Shown here piece by piece: positions 1 to 7,965 of a DNA stretch of 45,801 bases. The notes under the pieces are model-generated. The model searched no databases and was not told the origin of the DNA. It was given only the letters and a program-made list of their open reading frames with translations. Both the position numbers and the translations under genes were made by a program. Positions within the stretch are counted from its first letter, which is position 1, and every line of letters starts with the position of its first letter. The stretch is from Flavobacteriales bacterium CG_4_9_14_3_um_filter_40_17 (GTDB lineage: Bacteria; Bacteroidota; Bacteroidia; Flavobacteriales; Flavobacteriaceae), in contig PFUR01000060.1 in NCBI GenBank assembly GCA_002790195.1, forward strand, positions 1 to 45,801. Reading direction: 5' to 3'.

Positions 1-60
1 TTAAAAGCAGAAATCAATTTTAACGTAAAACTTGAAGACAATTTTGTTAAACTCGCTTGA
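1..60 (+). CDS. 3' tail of a gene entering from the left edge (partial)
   Basis: Frame 1 is open from the first base to a TGA at 58-60 and encodes 19 residues ending NFVKLA. The other two forward frames stop within these bases. The tail is too short to identify. The next 195 bases carry no plausible gene, which fits a gene end here, but chance openness over 60 bases cannot be excluded. Confidence 0.3.
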   Translation, partial: LKAEINFNVKLEDNFVKLA

Positions 61-122
61 CAGAAAAGAAAGCCGAACGCACAACAGCACCTACCCAAAA
101 GTGGCGGTTCAGTGGTTAAATC

Positions 123-142
123 ATCCCGATAGCTATCGGGAT
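123..142. repeat. Perfect 20-bp palindrome, dispersed-repeat type
   Basis: ATCCCGATAGCTATCGGGAT is a perfect palindrome with 10-bp arms and no loop, lying in the non-coding leader before the GNAT gene. A 17/20 match lies at 18635-18654. Palindromes of this kind recur between genes in many Bacteroidetes genomes (family knowledge); no function is assigned. As RNA it would fold into a hairpin between the left-edge gene and the GNAT gene. Confidence 0.7.
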
Positions 143-255
143 TGTGCTTCTATCAAAGTTTGTGTTTGGTTGACAGTGAAGTGCCTTGAAATCCCGCACT
201 ACGCATAGCCGAGACCGTCAGTAGCAACCTTAGACAACAAAACCGTAAAGCGAAA

Positions 256-780
256 ATGACAGACATTGACATACAAAAAGTAAAGCTTGACAACATTGAT
301 CAATTACAAAAAATTGGCAGGCAGTCGTTTTTTGAAACTTTCGCTTCTGGTAACACGGAAGAGAATATGAAAAATTATCTTGACGAAGGGTTTTCTATTG
401 CAAAACTGACCACTGATCTTAACGATAACAACGCTGAATTTTATTTTGCAACACTTGACGACCATATTATTGGTTACTTAAAACTAAACTTCAGACAATC
501 ACAAACAGAATTGCAAGACGACAAGGCTCTTGAAATTGAACGTATTTATGTTTTAAAAGACTTTCACGGAAAAAACGTTGGACAATTACTTTACGACAAA
601 GCAATACAAATAGCCAGACAAAAATGTGCTGACTATGTTTGGTTGGGTGTTTGGGAAAAAAATCCAAGAGCAATAAATTTTTACAAAAAAAACGGTTTCG
701 TAGAGTTTGACAAACACGTTTTCATATTGGGCAATGACGAGCAGACCGACATAATGATGAAACTAAAACTCAACAACTAA
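256..780 (+). CDS. GNAT family N-acetyltransferase
   Basis: A 174-residue single-domain acetyltransferase that should move an acetyl group from acetyl-CoA to an amine; the acceptor cannot be told. The acetyl-CoA pyrophosphate loop is seen as HGKNVGQLL near residues 104-112, after the beta-4 strand ERIYVLKDF. The C-terminal signature NPRAINFYKKNGF (about 136-148) is typical of RimI-like GNATs. It starts at ATG 256 with an A-rich upstream stretch. It stands alone: a 195-base repeat-bearing leader lies before it and the convergent flippase gene lies beyond. Such lone GNAT genes are often part of the accessory gene pool. The family is clear and the substrate unknown. Confidence 0.88.
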   Translation: MTDIDIQKVKLDNIDQLQKIGRQSFFETFASGNTEENMKNYLDEGFSIAKLTTDLNDNNAEFYFATLDDHIIGYLKLNFRQSQTELQDDKALEIERIYVLKDFHGKNVGQLLYDKAIQIARQKCADYVWLGVWEKNPRAINFYKKNGFVEFDKHVFILGNDEQTDIMMKLKLNN

Positions 781-946
781 TGCGGACATCAAGAAACACA
801 AAGCCACTATCAGCTCATAAACACATCGTTCATATCTGAAAACCCAACACAAAAAATAACCTGTTCCTCGTTTTTTTTTTGCCCGACAAATTAATTCCTT
901 CCACACAAATAGACGTTTTTTTTTGCTTGTAGATGGAACTGATTTA

Positions 947-2410
947 TCAAAAAGTTATTTTTCGCTTCAATCTTCCAATTTCTTTGTTGATTTCCTCCGA
1001 AATGTTCAATTTGTAATTGACAAAGACGTATAGTACGGTTACCAAAATCGACTTCAGCAGTATATTTACCATCGGATGAAACGAAAAATCCCAGTAATAA
1101 AACCCGAAAAACAACGCTGCCGTTACCAATAACAACCATGCGTTTTTGATGGAAAACGGAAACAGTTTCAGTTTAAATACCACAAAAAACAGTTTTGCCA
1201 TACTGTATCCGGCAAGGCTAATCAAAGTGGCAACTGCCGCACCATTGATGCCGTATTTTGGAATAAAAATAGAATTGAGCAAAACGGAAAAGAAGAGTAA
1301 CAACACACCCAAAAGCAGCACCGAACGATAGTATGTCGAATTGAAAATAATCGCGTTATTATTGCCCAAAACCAAATCAAAATATTTGGTAAATCCAATC
1401 AAAAAAACCACACTGATACCTCCTTCGTATTTATCGGGAATCAATAAATAGATTTGTTGAATGTTAACCAAAATACCCAAAAAAATAAAGCCGCCAATAA
1501 ACTGTAAGTTGATGGAGGTTTGCTTGTACAGCATATTCAATTCGTCGTGTTGGTTGTTAGCCATCAACCTGGCCGTAATCGGATGGGTTATCTGATGCAT
1601 GGCTCTGCTTGGTACGGCGACAACAGCAGCGATAAATACGGCTACAGAGTAATATGCTACGTTTTCAATCTTCACAAACTGGGAAATCATAAACCGGTCG
1701 ATATCTATCAGCATGGCAGCGACACTTCCCGAGAGTATGATGAATGCCGAATAGACAAAAATGGCTTTAAATTCTTTTGGGATAAATATTTTAGCTATGG
1801 GTTTGCGTATCCAAAATGCTGAAATCATCATCAAAACGGTCGAAAGCCCGTAAATCACCACGAGCAGAAAAACAAATTGAACCGATGTAAGCCAATGAAT
1901 ATGAACCGAATACAAGCTAATCATAATCATCACCCGAATCAATATCTCCTTGATGAATCCGCCAAAAACCGATTGAAAGTGCACTTTGACCCAAGCGTAA
2001 AAAACCTCAAAATAGCCCATCAACAATCCCAAAATAGGCAACATCCAAAAAAAATCGTAGATAATCGGGTTTTCTCTTGAAAGGTACAGCGCGATATCCG
2101 TGTAGAAAAAAAAGAACAAAACCAACAGCGGAAGTATCAGTATCAAAGGGAAAAACAACATAAAAGTCAGAAAGCCGGATTTTTCCTGCTCTGTTTTGAA
2201 AAGCGGAAAATATTTGATGATGGTGTTGTGCGCGCCAAAAGCCATTAAAGGCATCAAGATGCCACCGGAGGACAACAAAAATGCGGTAAGTCCATAGTAG
2301 GTTTCGCCCAAAAAATGGGTGTATAGAAACAATGCGTTGACCGCTCCGAATGAAAAACCCACATAGGTTATCAGCGTGTTTTGGATGGATTGTTTGCTGA
2401 CGATACCCAT
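947..2410 (-). CDS. Polysaccharide/lipid-linked oligosaccharide flippase (Wzx/MurJ-MATE-like)
   Basis: A 487-residue polytopic membrane protein with about 12-14 hydrophobic segments and a basic C-terminal tail (INKEIGRLKRKITF). Size, N-terminal hydrophobic start and TM pattern match the polysaccharide biosynthesis (Wzx/RfbX) branch of the MOP superfamily, which flips undecaprenyl-linked sugars across the inner membrane. Its start overlaps the stop of the upstream glycosyltransferase by one base, so the two are co-transcribed and probably serve the same surface glycan. The substrate cannot be read from sequence. No other glycan genes adjoin, so this is a two-gene unit rather than a full capsule locus. 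Confidence 0.85.
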   Translation of the reverse strand: MGIVSKQSIQNTLITYVGFSFGAVNALFLYTHFLGETYYGLTAFLLSSGGILMPLMAFGAHNTIIKYFPLFKTEQEKSGFLTFMLFFPLILILPLLVLFFFFYTDIALYLSRENPIIYDFFWMLPILGLLMGYFEVFYAWVKVHFQSVFGGFIKEILIRVMIMISLYSVHIHWLTSVQFVFLLVVIYGLSTVLMMISAFWIRKPIAKIFIPKEFKAIFVYSAFIILSGSVAAMLIDIDRFMISQFVKIENVAYYSVAVFIAAVVAVPSRAMHQITHPITARLMANNQHDELNMLYKQTSINLQFIGGFIFLGILVNIQQIYLLIPDKYEGGISVVFLIGFTKYFDLVLGNNNAIIFNSTYYRSVLLLGVLLLFFSVLLNSIFIPKYGINGAAVATLISLAGYSMAKLFFVVFKLKLFPFSIKNAWLLLVTAALFFGFYYWDFSFHPMVNILLKSILVTVLYVFVNYKLNISEEINKEIGRLKRKITF

Positions 2411-3687
2411 TATTGATGAATGATTTTGGATAGTTTTCGTGTCAACTCTTTTCTGCTAAAAGCTTCGATTCCTTTTGATTGAACCATTAAATTCCCGGAT
2501 TGATAGGCTTGAAAACATTTCCAAATATAATCTTTTATTTCTTCCTGTTGCCGGTGGCTGAAGCATCGCCCGCTTGAGGTTTGCTCGATTAGCCCTTTTA
2601 TTTCCCAATCGTGTGGCCCGACAGCCAAAATAGGCCTTCTGGCGATTAAATATTCAAAAAATTTACCAGGAATGATTACTTTTGTTTCTTCAGAATCAAT
2701 TTCTGCCAACAACAGCAACTGAGCCGAATGTTGCATTTTAATTGCTTGGCTGTGATTCACATAGCCCTTCTGCTCTACAAAAACCATCAAACCAAATTCG
2801 CTTAGGGAATCTAATACATTTTGCCCGACTATACCGGCTAATTTGATTTTCAAGTGTTTTTTAAAATCAGGTTGCGATTGAATCAATACCGACAGTATCT
2901 TCCACAAAACGATTGGATTGCGCCTTGAGAGCAACGAACCTATGTGGGTAATCGAAAAAAATGCATCTAAATCAACTTTTTCAATATCTTCAAGGTCATA
3001 TCCGTTGGTGATGAGTGAGACGGGTTTGTTGGCTGTCTTTTGATAGGCTCGCTGCAAGGAATTGCTTGTGACAATGATTTCATCCGCCGTTTGCAATACT
3101 TCCCGTTCCATTCGAAGGTGTTTTTTTACGGCAAACTTCAACATCCGAAGTTTGTTGTGATAGCTAATAGTTGTCCAAGGGTCACGGAAATCGGCTATCC
3201 AATTGATTTTTAACTCTTTTTTCAATCTTAAGCCAATCAAATGTAAACTGTGCGGAGGCCCAGTGGTAATCAATGTATCAATTTTTTGTTCAATAAGATA
3301 ATTTTTTAAATACCTATAAGATGGTTTTACCCAAAAAACACGCGCATCCGGAATAAATAAATTCCCACGCACGAAAAGCAGGAATTTCTCCATCCACGAC
3401 ATATTTTTCTCGGTTATAATCCCCGAACTGATTCGATTGGTTTTCTTTTTGGAGATTATTTTGCCCAAAGCATAGGGTTCAAAAATAGGCTGCTTGATGA
3501 TGTGGATGGCAGGATTAGGCTCGCATAGAAGTGTTTCATCTACAATCGGATAATTTGGGTTTTGCGGAACATACACATGCGGTTCAATGCCGAATTCGGG
3601 TAAGTATTTTACGAATTTCAACCATCGCTGCACGCCGGGACCGCCTGCGGGTGGCCAATAGTAGGTGACAACCAATACTTTTTTCAT
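2410..3687 (-). CDS. Glycosyltransferase, GT4-like
   Basis: A 425-residue cytoplasmic sugar transferase, probably GT-B fold. The N-terminal Rossmann half begins VLVVTYYWPPAGGPGVQR, the nucleotide-sugar enzyme loop seen in GT4-type proteins. IADFRDPW lies mid-protein, and the C-terminal donor-binding half has GKFFEYLIARRPILAVG. The start is ATG at 3687; a TTG 18 bases further up is in frame but less likely. A TACTTTTG element on the minus strand (3731-3724) is a possible -7 box. It forms an operon with the flippase and is likely to build the glycan that the flippase moves. Donor and acceptor are unknown. Confidence 0.85.
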   Translation of the reverse strand: MKKVLVVTYYWPPAGGPGVQRWLKFVKYLPEFGIEPHVYVPQNPNYPIVDETLLCEPNPAIHIIKQPIFEPYALGKIISKKKTNRISSGIITEKNMSWMEKFLLFVRGNLFIPDARVFWVKPSYRYLKNYLIEQKIDTLITTGPPHSLHLIGLRLKKELKINWIADFRDPWTTISYHNKLRMLKFAVKKHLRMEREVLQTADEIIVTSNSLQRAYQKTANKPVSLITNGYDLEDIEKVDLDAFFSITHIGSLLSRRNPIVLWKILSVLIQSQPDFKKHLKIKLAGIVGQNVLDSLSEFGLMVFVEQKGYVNHSQAIKMQHSAQLLLLAEIDSEETKVIIPGKFFEYLIARRPILAVGPHDWEIKGLIEQTSSGRCFSHRQQEEIKDYIWKCFQAYQSGNLMVQSKGIEAFSRKELTRKLSKIIHQ

Positions 3688-3816
3688 ACAAAAAATCCTA
3701 AACAACCTATTTTAGTTGTAAGACAAAAGTAGCATTAATTTAAGCGATGTCCATGTATATGAATGTAGTTTTGACTCTAACTAATTGGCTGAACTTTTAA
3801 AAATTCAATAAAAGAA

Positions 3817-3824
3817 TATCTTTG
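3817..3824 (+). promoter_or_regulatory. Probable -7 element for the oxygenase/yciH unit
   Basis: TATCTTTG matches the Bacteroidetes primary-sigma -7 box TAnnTTTG and ends 26 bases before ATG 3851. No TTG lies at the expected 17-23 bases upstream, so the -33 element is weak. Confidence 0.5.
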
Positions 3825-3850
3825 CAAGACAATTAAACCAAAACAAAGAT

Positions 3851-4798
3851 ATGAACCATATCCCAAGCATTGACCTAAGTGATTTCCTTTCAGTCGACAT
3901 TAAAAGAAAACTAAAATTTGTAAACGAATTGGGCAAAGCCTACGAAGAAATTGGGTTTGTGGCACTTAAAAACCATTTTTTGAGTCCAAATTTGAGCATC
4001 CAATTGTATGAGCAAGTTCAAAAGTTTTTTGAATTACCGGCCGATGTTAAAAAAAGGTATGAACGCATTGAATTAGCCGGACAAAGAGGATACGTTTCAT
4101 TTGGAAAAGAACACGCCAAAGACAAATCCGAAGGAGATTTGAAAGAATTTTGGCACTTTGGGCAAGAGCCTGAAGTTGATGCCAAACTCACGGAAATTTA
4201 TCCCGGCAATTTAGACGTAAAAGAACTCCCAAAGTTTAACGAAGTTGGGATGAAAGCATACAAAATGCTCGAGAAAACCGGTATTTATGTCTTGCGTGCC
4301 TTGGCATTGCACATTGGCTTGGATGAATTTTATTTTGATTATTGGGCGAGCAATGGCAACAGCATCCTTCGTCCAATCCATTATCCACCTATTACAACCG
4401 AACCCAAAAACGCTGTAAGAGCAGGAGCTCACGGCGACATCAACCTCATCACTTTGCTCATGGGGGCTTCTGCCCCGGGATTGCAGGTTTTGAGAAAAGA
4501 CGGTGTTTGGATAGATGCGATTGCACAACCCGATGAGCTGGTGATAAATGTTGGCGATATGCTACAACGATTGACCAACGGCAAACTCAAATCGACCATT
4601 CATCAGGTTGTGAATCCACCGCGCGAACTTTGGCATACTTCCCGATACTCTATTCCCTTTTTTATGCATCCGCGCAGCGAAATGCGGCTCAATTGTTTAC
4701 CGGAATGCATTGACCAAAATCACCCAAAATCTTTTGATGACATCACCGCCGGGGCATATCTGAATCAACGCCTTCAAGAAATAGGCCTCAAAAAATAA
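3851..4798 (+). CDS. Isopenicillin N synthase-like 2-oxoglutarate/Fe(II) dioxygenase
   Basis: A 315-residue non-haem iron oxygenase with the plant/fungal DIOX_N plus 2OG-FeII_Oxy layout. The iron ligands are visible as H194-G-D196 and H251, and the 2-oxoglutarate-binding R-x-S as R265-Y-S267. The N-terminal part (IPSIDLSDF, then GFVALKNHF) is typical of isopenicillin-N-synthase-like enzymes, although bacterial members of this group act on varied substrates. It is followed four bases later by a yciH-like gene, suggesting an operon. The fold and catalytic residues are secure; the substrate is unknown. Confidence 0.9.
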   Translation: MNHIPSIDLSDFLSVDIKRKLKFVNELGKAYEEIGFVALKNHFLSPNLSIQLYEQVQKFFELPADVKKRYERIELAGQRGYVSFGKEHAKDKSEGDLKEFWHFGQEPEVDAKLTEIYPGNLDVKELPKFNEVGMKAYKMLEKTGIYVLRALALHIGLDEFYFDYWASNGNSILRPIHYPPITTEPKNAVRAGAHGDINLITLLMGASAPGLQVLRKDGVWIDAIAQPDELVINVGDMLQRLTNGKLKSTIHQVVNPPRELWHTSRYSIPFFMHPRSEMRLNCLPECIDQNHPKSFDDITAGAYLNQRLQEIGLKK

Positions 4799-4802
4799 AA
4801 GC

Positions 4803-5150
4803 ATGAGCAAACCCAAAAAATTAGGATTGGAAGATTTGGGCGGATTCGTTTTTTCTACCAATGAAAATTTCAAATTTCAATCTGATTCTGAAAACAAAGA
4901 AACGCTACCCAAAAAAGACCAAAGACTTGAGGCACATTTCAGCAAAAAAGGGCGCAATGGAAAAATTGTAACACTCATCAAAGGGTTTGTGGGAGTTGAT
5001 GAAGACTTGCAAGTACTGGCTAAAATGTTGAAAACTAAATGTGGCGTGGGTGGTTCGGCCAAGGATGGTGAAATCATTATCCAAGGTAATTTTCGTGATA
5101 AAATCATCGAAATCCTGAACAAAGAAGGCTACTCGGTCAAAAGGGTTTAA
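4803..5150 (+). CDS. SUI1/eIF1-like translation factor, YciH family
   Basis: A 115-residue protein with a variable N-terminal tail (about 1-45) and a SUI1 domain in the C-terminal two thirds. KNGKIVTLIKG-like strands, the GVGGSAKDGEIIIQGN loop (about 82-97) and a final helix match bacterial YciH. Family members affect fidelity of translation initiation at the ribosome, though the bacterial role is poorly defined. It sits four bases after the oxygenase, so it is probably translated from the same message. Confidence 0.92.
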   Translation: MSKPKKLGLEDLGGFVFSTNENFKFQSDSENKETLPKKDQRLEAHFSKKGRNGKIVTLIKGFVGVDEDLQVLAKMLKTKCGVGGSAKDGEIIIQGNFRDKIIEILNKEGYSVKRV

Positions 5151-5254
5151 GAAGATTCCAAATACACTATTTCGATATATTTCATTTTGCCAAAATCAAC
5201 TAATTTTAGTTTTATTTAGTTATATATCAAATAGTTAATTCAAGTGATTAATTT

Positions 5255-5270
5255 TTGGCACGGCAATTGT
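5255..5270 (+). promoter_or_regulatory. Sigma-54 (-24/-12) promoter
   Basis: TTGGCACG-GCAA-TTGT matches the sigma-54 consensus YTGGCACGnnnnTTGCW, including the invariant GG and the correct spacing to the -12 TTG; only the C of TTGC is changed. It lies in a 181-base gap 61 bases before ATG 5332. The predicted transcription start is near 5281, giving a leader of about 50 bases. It was the only close match noticed in a non-coding stretch of this window. Confidence 0.7.
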
Positions 5271-5283
5271 AATTACCGTTTCA

Positions 5284-5298
5284 AATCGATAGTCGATT
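5284..5298 (+). promoter_or_regulatory. Short inverted repeat in the leader of the 5332 gene
   Basis: AATCGA-TAG-TCGATT is a perfect 6-bp inverted repeat with a 3-base gap, right after the expected sigma-54 start site. It may be a small 5' hairpin or a binding site; the evidence is only its symmetry and position. Confidence 0.3.
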
Positions 5299-5331
5299 CG
5301 ATTAAAACCGACAATCTAAAATTCTATCATT

Positions 5332-5991
5332 ATGAAAAATTTGATTTTAACTTCCGCCTTTATTTTGGTTTTTGCATTTCAAAACACCGCGACAGCAAAC
5401 CATCGCTATTCAGACTACATCGAATTTACGGAAAGCAACGTTTCTTTCTATGTCTATCGCGACGGCACGTTTGATTTTAAAATCCACAGTTATGAAACCC
5501 CTTACAGAAATAGGCTTTACGCTTCTATTTCAACACCAAATTTTAGTTTCAGCTACAACCAATCTCGCCCGGATTCACGTAGAGAATATGTTCGCTACGA
5601 CCGATACGGCAATATCACCCAAATTGGGGATGTTTATATCGATTATGACGGTTACGGAAGGTTGCGAGCCATTGGAAATGTAGAAATTTATTTTCATGGC
5701 AATTACGTTTCATCCATCGGGCATCCGAGAGCAAACTATGCTTATTACAAAAGATATTACAGACCTCACGTTTATGTTGCTCCACGTGTAGTAGTTTACA
5801 ATACGCATTATGCCAAACCTTATTATGGCAATCACTACAAGAATCACGCCTATGGAAACTATGCCAATAAAGGGTACAACAGAGGGCATTATGAAGAAAA
5901 AGGCAGGAAAAGAGAGGATGATAGGCATGAAAACCACGATGCCGGAAGAGATAGCCATGGGAAAAGTTACAACAAAGGACACAGAGATTAA
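5332..5991 (+). CDS. Secreted Tyr/His-rich protein with YD-like repeats, function unknown
   Basis: A 219-residue protein with a Sec signal peptide (about 1-22, cut near TATA-NH). Residues 88-103 (RYDRYGNITQIGDVYI) and 104-119 (DYDGYGRLRAIGNVEI) are two aligned 16-residue units, followed by a partial third (YFHGNYVSSIG). They resemble the YD repeats of RHS-type proteins but are too few to be one. The last 80 residues are low-complexity, rich in Tyr, His, Gly and Asn and then charged, which could bind metal or cell-surface material. It is preceded by a sigma-54 promoter and followed by a terminator, so it is its own transcription unit. No catalytic motif was recognised. Confidence 0.85.
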   Translation: MKNLILTSAFILVFAFQNTATANHRYSDYIEFTESNVSFYVYRDGTFDFKIHSYETPYRNRLYASISTPNFSFSYNQSRPDSRREYVRYDRYGNITQIGDVYIDYDGYGRLRAIGNVEIYFHGNYVSSIGHPRANYAYYKRYYRPHVYVAPRVVVYNTHYAKPYYGNHYKNHAYGNYANKGYNRGHYEEKGRKREDDRHENHDAGRDSHGKSYNKGHRD

Positions 5992-6024
5992 ACTCCACTA
6001 AATCACTTCTCAATTATTTAGCTG

Positions 6025-6055
6025 AAAGCCTGCTCGAACGAGTGGGCTTTTTTTT
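6025..6055 (+). terminator. Rho-independent terminator of the 5332 gene
   Basis: AAAGCC-TG-CTCG-AA-CGAG-TG-GGCTTT forms a GC-rich stem with one internal TG/TG bulge, followed by a run of T on the plus strand. It lies 34 bases after the stop codon and just before the convergent deoC stop. The minus strand has only a short T run, so it mainly serves the plus-strand gene. Confidence 0.85.
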
Positions 6056-6056
6056 G

Positions 6057-6725
6057 TCAATATTTAGCACCGCCTGATTCAACAATACCTTCTACTAAAG
6101 CTATACCTGATGAAGTCCCTAATCTAGTAACGCCCAATGACAAATATTTCAGTGCAGCTTCCTTGTCCTTGATACCGCCCGCTGCTTTTATTTTTGCTCG
6201 GTTCCCCACCGTTTTTTTGATGAGTATCACATCCTCAAAAGTAGCACCACCAGTCCCGAATCCCGTGGAAGTTTTTACAAAATCCGCACCTGCGGCGACA
6301 CAGATTTCTGCTACTTGAACAATTTCAGCTTTAGACAGAAAACAAGTTTCGATGATAACTTTCAAAACCCTTTGCTCAACGACCTGTTTTATCTGTTTGA
6401 TTTCTTTTAAAATGTCTTCTACTCTGCCTTCTTTGAGCCAACCCACGTTGATTACCATGTCGATTTCGTCAGCTCCGTCTTCGATGGCTCTAACTGCTTC
6501 AAATATTTTGACATCCGTCAGGGATGCTCCCAAAGGAAAACCTACCACGGCAGCAATCTTCACTCGATTGGATTTTAAAAATATTTTGCAGTCTGCTACT
6601 CGGCTACCATTTACGCAAACGGCATAAAAATTATATCGCTCCGCCTCATCACATAAGTTTCGGATATCTTCTGTTGTGGCCGTTGGTTTGAGCAGCGTAT
6701 GATCGATGTAATCGTTGAGTATCAT
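6057..6725 (-). CDS. deoC: Deoxyribose-phosphate aldolase
   Basis: A 222-residue cytoplasmic class I aldolase that cleaves 2-deoxy-D-ribose 5-phosphate into glyceraldehyde 3-phosphate and acetaldehyde in deoxynucleoside breakdown. The Schiff-base lysine is K151 in VKTSTGFGTGG, the second lysine is K180 in KAAGGI, and the acidic residue is D89 in EIDMVINVG. N-terminal IDHTLLKPTAT is the DeoC signature. Length is normal for the short bacterial form. It is transcribed alone, divergent from the ECF sigma gene at 6857 and convergent with the secreted protein. Confidence 0.96.
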   Translation of the reverse strand: MILNDYIDHTLLKPTATTEDIRNLCDEAERYNFYAVCVNGSRVADCKIFLKSNRVKIAAVVGFPLGASLTDVKIFEAVRAIEDGADEIDMVINVGWLKEGRVEDILKEIKQIKQVVEQRVLKVIIETCFLSKAEIVQVAEICVAAGADFVKTSTGFGTGGATFEDVILIKKTVGNRAKIKAAGGIKDKEAALKYLSLGVTRLGTSSGIALVEGIVESGGAKY

Positions 6726-6856
6726 CTCATGAAAATTTAGGCTAAATTAGTCAAAGTATCTGTTTAGAAAAAAATTGATTTTCAAATGATTTCAAAAAAA
6801 CGAATTGAATATTAAACTATTCGTTAATTTTAGTGTCTTAAAATCAAATAATAACC

Positions 6857-7396
6857 GTGCAAGAATCCGCGTTGGTCATACAGTTACAGGGCAAGGAAAC
6901 ACAAAACAGTGCTTTCGAAGTTTTGTTGGAATTGTATCAACAAAGGCTCTATTGGCACATCCGAAAAATTGTGATAGACCACGACGATGCAGACGACGTG
7001 TTGCAAAACACCTTCATCAAAGTTTTTAGGTATATTAACGACTTCAAAGGCGATTGCAAATTATATACTTGGCTCTATCGCATCGCTACCAACGAAGCTT
7101 TGAGTTTTTTGAAAAGCAAAGCAAAACGAAACAAAGTCTCGATGGAAGATTTACAACAACACGCTGTCGAACAGTTGGTTTCTGACCCTTATTTTGAAGG
7201 GGACGAGATTCAAATCAAACTACAAAAAGCCATCGCCACTTTGCCAAATAAACAACAGTTGGTTTTCAACATGCGTTATTTTGATGAAATAAAATACGCG
7301 GAAATGTCTGAAATCTTGGAAACCTCAGAAGGCGCGCTAAAAGCGTCTTATCACCACGCCGTGAAAAAAATTGAAGCTTTTTTAAAATCCAATTAA
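6857..7396 (+). CDS. ECF RNA polymerase sigma factor
   Basis: A 179-residue sigma-70 family factor of the extracytoplasmic-function group, with region 2 (DDVLQNTFIKVFRYI through YTWLYRIATNEAL, about 50-90) and region 4 (LPNKQQLVFNMRYFDEIKYAEMSE onward, about 128-175). The start is GTG 6857; the strand, fold and downstream partner support it, and no in-frame ATG precedes region 2. Upstream, TTG-N17-TAATTTTA is a possible promoter. It heads a three-gene unit with an anti-sigma and a periplasmic sensor, which suggests control by an envelope signal. Confidence 0.92.
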   Translation: MQESALVIQLQGKETQNSAFEVLLELYQQRLYWHIRKIVIDHDDADDVLQNTFIKVFRYINDFKGDCKLYTWLYRIATNEALSFLKSKAKRNKVSMEDLQQHAVEQLVSDPYFEGDEIQIKLQKAIATLPNKQQLVFNMRYFDEIKYAEMSEILETSEGALKASYHHAVKKIEAFLKSN

Positions 7397-7429
7397 ACGA
7401 TTGTCTTAAAAAAACGTCAAACTTTTGAA

Positions 7430-7954
7430 ATGAAACCGATTAAGAAAAATTTCGATGCAATCAAAACCAGTGGATTTGTCGTCCCTAAAGGATATTTTGA
7501 GGAATTTTCTCAAAAAATAAAAGACAAAACAATTGGTAGCAATCCGCTTACCGAAAAGTACGAAACCGGATTTAGCGTACCGCAAGGCTATTTTAAAAAA
7601 TCGAAAGCAACTATTTTAGCCTCTGTACAACCAAAAAAACAAAGCAAAATCCGATTTTTATTTAACGAATATGCCCGATATGCCGCTGTAGCTGCAGTGT
7701 TGGTTTTTGTTTCCTTCTATTTAATAAATCAACAACAATCTCATTCTCAGCAACCTCAAGAAACTATCGCATTGCAATGGACTGATGTCCAAACCTATCT
7801 TGACAATACCATGAGTACATACAATATGGATGTCAACAACTTATTCACAGGTGAAATGGATTTATCCGCTTTTTCTGAAGTTAATCTATCCGATGCGGAT
7901 TTGGAAGATTATCTGACAGATCACCTGAGTAATTCACTTTTGACCGAAGAATAA
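7430..7954 (+). CDS. Probable anti-sigma factor, single-pass membrane protein
   Basis: A 174-residue protein with a cytoplasmic N-terminal half, one transmembrane helix at about 81-99 (YARYAAVAAVLVFVSFYLI) and an acidic periplasmic tail. The N-terminal half carries the same motif twice: GFVVPKGYFEEFSQKI and GFSVPQGYFKKSKATI. Such VP-x-x-YF motifs are seen in membrane proteins next to Bacteroidetes ECF sigma genes. Position (33 bases after the sigma gene), topology and the sensor gene that follows support an anti-sigma role; there is no zinc-binding HxxxCxxC signature, so the call rests on context. Confidence 0.7.
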   Translation: MKPIKKNFDAIKTSGFVVPKGYFEEFSQKIKDKTIGSNPLTEKYETGFSVPQGYFKKSKATILASVQPKKQSKIRFLFNEYARYAAVAAVLVFVSFYLINQQQSHSQQPQETIALQWTDVQTYLDNTMSTYNMDVNNLFTGEMDLSAFSEVNLSDADLEDYLTDHLSNSLLTEE

Positions 7955-7965
7955 AAACACACAAA

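Noticed and set aside
947-3687. Part of a capsule or O-antigen locus
   Set aside because: Only two glycan genes are present and both sides hold unrelated genes; too little to call a locus.
5615-6013. Cys/His-rich minus-strand frame over the secreted repeat protein
   Set aside because: Produced by antisense reading of Tyr/Asn/His-rich codons; it runs through the terminator and the plus-strand gene has a signal peptide and promoter.
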